From Sphingomonadaceae bacterium (GTDB lineage Bacteria; Pseudomonadota; Alphaproteobacteria; Sphingomonadales; Sphingomonadaceae): a stretch of 34,095 bases of DNA. Location of the stretch: NCBI GenBank assembly GCA_947442095.1, contig CANEVG010000003.1:1-34095 (forward strand). Direction: 5' to 3'. Numbering within the stretch: the stretch's first letter is position 1; each line of letters begins with the position of its first letter. The notes under the pieces are model-generated. The model was not told the DNA's origin, did no database searches, and was given only the letters and a program-made list of their open reading frames with translations. A program made the translations under genes and the position numbers. This document shows, piece by piece, positions 31,783 through 34,095 of the stretch.

Positions 31783-33306
31783 ATGGGTTTCGAAGCCAAG
31801 CTGGACGCGCGCACAAAACCGGACATCGATGTCGCGATCATAGGCGCTGGCCTTTCAGGCATCGGCATGGCGGCGCACATGCAGATGCTCTGCCCCGATC
31901 GCAGTTTTGCGCTGTTTGAAGGCCGCAAGAACCTTGGCGGCACGTGGGACCTGTTTCGCTACCCCGGCGTGCGGTCCGACAGCGACATGCACACGCTCGG
32001 CTTCGTGTTCGAACCCTGGAAGCATGAGAAATCCATCGCCGACGGCCCCTCGATCCTCGAATACCTTAATCGCATCGTCGACGAACGCGATATTCGCCGC
32101 CATATCCGCTTCCAAACCAAGGTTGTCTCCGCCAATTGGGAGAGCGTGGACGCGCAGTGGGTTATCACCACGGAAAGCCCCGACGGCCAGCGTTCGCGCA
32201 GCACCGCGCGCTTCCTCTATCTCGGCGCAGGCTACTACGATTACGACAAACCGTATGACGCGCAGATCCCGGGCATCGCGGACTTTGCCGGAACGGTTCT
32301 GCATCCGCAGTTCTGGCCGCAGAACCCGGACTATGCCGCCAAGCAGGTGGTCGTGATCGGTTCGGGCGCTACGGCTGTCACCATGGTCCCGGTGATGGCC
32401 GAAACCGCCGCCCACGTTACCATGCTCCAGCGCACGCCCACCTGGTATGCCGTGCGCCCTGCGCGCGATGCCATTGCCAACGCGCTGCGCAAGTTCCTGC
32501 CCGAGAAGCTCGCCTACCGCATCACGCGCTTCAAGAACGTGAAAATGCAGGATCTGGTCTACAAGCGCGCGCGCAAAATGCCCGAAAAGGCCCGCGCCTT
32601 CCTCACCGAGAAGCTTAAAGCCGAGCTTGGCCCCAAGTATGACGAGGCCGCCTTCACCCCGCCATACAACCCTTGGGAGCAGCGTCTTTGCCTTGTCCCC
32701 GATGGCGATCTGTTCATGGCGATCAAGGCAGGCAAGGCCGATGTCGTCACCGATCACATCGAGCGGATCGACGCCCAGGGGATCCAGCTCAAGTCCGGCA
32801 AGCGCATCGATTGCGATGTCATCGTCACCGCCACGGGCCTTACCCTCACAGTTGGCGGCAAGATCGCGATCAGCGTGGATGGCAAGCCCGCACTGTTCAA
32901 CGAACGCTATTACTACAAGGGCTGCATGTATTCGAATCTGCCCAACCTCGCGCAGGTCTTCGGCTACCTCAACGCCTCTTGGACCCTGCGCGCCGATATC
33001 GATTCCGATTTCGTCTGCCGCCTGCTCAATCACATGAAAGCCATCGGTGCCGACGCCGCCACCCCCTACCTCGCCCCGGACCACAACCTGGGCGAAGACA
33101 CCCCGCTCGATCTCTCATCCGGCTACATCCAGCGCGGCCTCGCCATCCAGCCCAAGAACGCGCCCGAAATGCCGTGGCGGCTTAATCAGGACTATGTCTT
33201 CGACCGCGTCTACCTGAAGCAGAACCCCCTCGACGACGGCATCCTGCGCTTCACCAAGGCGCGGCCGGTCGCCGCGGTTGCAGCGGAGCAAGAAGCGGCG
33301 GAGTAA
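31783..33306 (+). CDS. Flavin-containing (Baeyer-Villiger-type) monooxygenase
   Basis: A 507-residue FAD/NADPH enzyme. Two Rossmann loops are seen: IIGAGLSGIG (19-28) for FAD and VIGSGATAVT (191-200) for NADPH. Between them FAGTVLHPQFWP (168-179) fits the Baeyer-Villiger fingerprint FxGxxxHxxxW(P/D), and GGTWD (52-56) is also typical. Such enzymes insert oxygen into ketones or, in AlmA-like members, attack long-chain alkanes; the substrate is unknown. It is divergent from corA and convergent with a GMC oxidoreductase. Confidence 0.9.
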   Translation: MGFEAKLDARTKPDIDVAIIGAGLSGIGMAAHMQMLCPDRSFALFEGRKNLGGTWDLFRYPGVRSDSDMHTLGFVFEPWKHEKSIADGPSILEYLNRIVDERDIRRHIRFQTKVVSANWESVDAQWVITTESPDGQRSRSTARFLYLGAGYYDYDKPYDAQIPGIADFAGTVLHPQFWPQNPDYAAKQVVVIGSGATAVTMVPVMAETAAHVTMLQRTPTWYAVRPARDAIANALRKFLPEKLAYRITRFKNVKMQDLVYKRARKMPEKARAFLTEKLKAELGPKYDEAAFTPPYNPWEQRLCLVPDGDLFMAIKAGKADVVTDHIERIDAQGIQLKSGKRIDCDVIVTATGLTLTVGGKIAISVDGKPALFNERYYYKGCMYSNLPNLAQVFGYLNASWTLRADIDSDFVCRLLNHMKAIGADAATPYLAPDHNLGEDTPLDLSSGYIQRGLAIQPKNAPEMPWRLNQDYVFDRVYLKQNPLDDGILRFTKARPVAAVAAEQEAAE

Positions 33307-33319
33307 TGACACAGACCCC

Positions 33320-33335
33320 CTCCTCTTCAGAGGAG
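33320..33335. terminator. Hairpin between convergent oxidoreductase genes
   Basis: CTCCTC (33320-33325) pairs with GAGGAG (33330-33335) around a 4-base loop, with flanking CCCCC and GGGGG that could extend it imperfectly. There is no T run, so it may be a weak bidirectional terminator or a dispersed intergenic palindrome. Confidence 0.4.
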
Positions 33336-33396
33336 ACGTTGGGGGCGGTGGCTTTCCACCAAATGAATTGGAGCCTCAGGCATGGAAGCGCGCGGT

Positions 33397-34095
33397 TCAT
33401 GCCGCTCGCGCATCAGGCGCCGGCTCTTCCGGCGCAAGTGCTGCCCTGCCCCGGATAACATCGGCAACCTTTTCGGCGATCATGATCGTCGGCGCATTGG
33501 TATTGCCTCCGATCAGCGCCGGGATGACCGAGGCATCGACCACCCGCAAGCCCTCCAGCCCGATCACTTTGCAGTCCTTGTCGACCACTGCCATCGGATC
33601 ACCTGCAAGGCCCATCTTCGCGGTGCCCACAGGATGGTAGATCGTCTCGCCCTTCGCGCGCACCCATGCATCGATCTCGGCATCGCCCTGCACGTGCGCG
33701 CCGGGCCAGATCTCCTCGCCGCGATAGGGCGCCAGCGCCTCCTGCATCGCCACCTCGCGCGCGATGCGGATACCCTCTCGCACCACACGGCGATCTTCCT
33801 CGGCAGCCATGAAGTTCGCCATGATTGACGGATCGGCATAGGGGTCGGCGCTCGTCAACCCCACCCGGCCGCGGCTTTCCGGTCGCAACTGGCAAATATG
33901 GATGGTAAAGCCATCGCGGTTCACCCGAATCTTGGCATGTTCCTGCATGATTGCGATCACGAAATGGATCTGCAGATCGGGCCTGTCCAGATCCGGGCGC
34001 GATTTCAAGAAGGCCCCTGCCTCCAGGCCGTTTTGCCGCCCAGTGCCCTTGCCGGTCAGCAGATACTTGAGTCCCGCTGTCAGCTGCCCCAGCCC
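33397..34095 (-). CDS. GMC-family oxidoreductase (choline/alcohol dehydrogenase type), C-terminal part
   Basis: The last 232 residues of a flavoprotein that enters from beyond the right edge, open in frame to base 34095. It shows the GMC C-terminal domain: SRGRVGLTSADPYADPSIMANFM, the active-site histidine in TIYHPVGTAKMG, LRVVDASVIPALIGGNTNAPTIMIAEKVAD with the partner asparagine and FAD contact. These match the BetA/AlkJ-like branch that oxidises alcohols to aldehydes; the substrate is not determinable. The N-terminal FAD motif lies outside the window. Confidence 0.92.
   Translation of the reverse strand, partial: GLGQLTAGLKYLLTGKGTGRQNGLEAGAFLKSRPDLDRPDLQIHFVIAIMQEHAKIRVNRDGFTIHICQLRPESRGRVGLTSADPYADPSIMANFMAAEEDRRVVREGIRIAREVAMQEALAPYRGEEIWPGAHVQGDAEIDAWVRAKGETIYHPVGTAKMGLAGDPMAVVDKDCKVIGLEGLRVVDASVIPALIGGNTNAPTIMIAEKVADVIRGRAALAPEEPAPDARAA

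Noticed and set aside
31855..33084. 409-codon minus-strand open frame
   Set aside because: Exact shadow of the flavin monooxygenase, which has clear FAD, NADPH and Baeyer-Villiger motifs.

Overview
The window looks like a chromosomal segment (contig) of an alphaproteobacterium of the order Sphingomonadales, probably a Novosphingobium or Sphingomonas relative. The main reasons are a sphingolipid-type serine palmitoyltransferase with its own acyl carrier protein, a DksA with an alphaproteobacterial single-cysteine finger, DivK, DUF1674 beside rsmB, DUF3572, and an rnd-lptC-lptA cluster. Genus is inference. Coding sequence is GC-rich, so antisense frames stay open widely; I treated those as shadows.

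Layout. 1-1443 is an apparently complete IS701-type insertion sequence whose left end coincides with base 1, as at a repeat-broken contig edge. 1495-5935 (minus) holds a TPR lipoprotein, a Ser/Gly/Thr/Lys-rich PEP-CTERM surface protein with a terminator, and a three-domain protein (methyltransferase-like, TPR-like, Fe(II)/2-oxoglutarate oxygenase). 5936-6815 has no convincing gene and abuts tRNA-Lys(UUU). 6911-9887 carries folK, aguB, an exported methyltransferase and msrA. 9934-12950 has rsmB, a short DUF1674 gene and a lone family-5 binding lipoprotein. 13035-14785 has a PilZ protein, dksA and a Sel1-type protein. 14813-15721 is a clearly broken secreted-protein gene. 15725-19018 is a tightly overlapping minus-strand operon (DUF3572, HAD hydrolase, RidA, GDPD, FemAB-like). 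19051-19990 has divK facing a Pycsar-effector-like membrane protein. 20134-25302 is a plus-strand run: acp, spt, SGNH hydrolase, GST, DsbA-like isomerase and a DUF2236/MpaB haem oxygenase. 25343-26571 is an IS graveyard (IS256 and IS3 remnants). 26632-29881 has lptA, lptC, rnd and ugd on the minus strand. 29994-34095 has ung, a CorA transporter, a Baeyer-Villiger-type flavoprotein and the C-terminal part of a GMC oxidoreductase that runs off the window.

How the genes fit together. The first committed step of sphingolipid synthesis (acp-spt), the Lpt periplasmic bridge proteins, UDP-glucose dehydrogenase (a source of glucuronate for glycosphingolipids and exopolysaccharide) and a PEP-CTERM protein are all envelope functions, fitting a sphingomonad that uses glycosphingolipid in its outer membrane. 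Housekeeping, repair and regulatory genes (ung, rsmB, msrA, dksA, divK, tRNA) are interleaved with mobile debris.

The most interesting candidates for undescribed biology are the three-domain protein next to the PEP-CTERM gene, the orphan PycTM-like protein beside the sphingolipid genes, and the acp-spt-SGNH-GST-isomerase-MpaB run.
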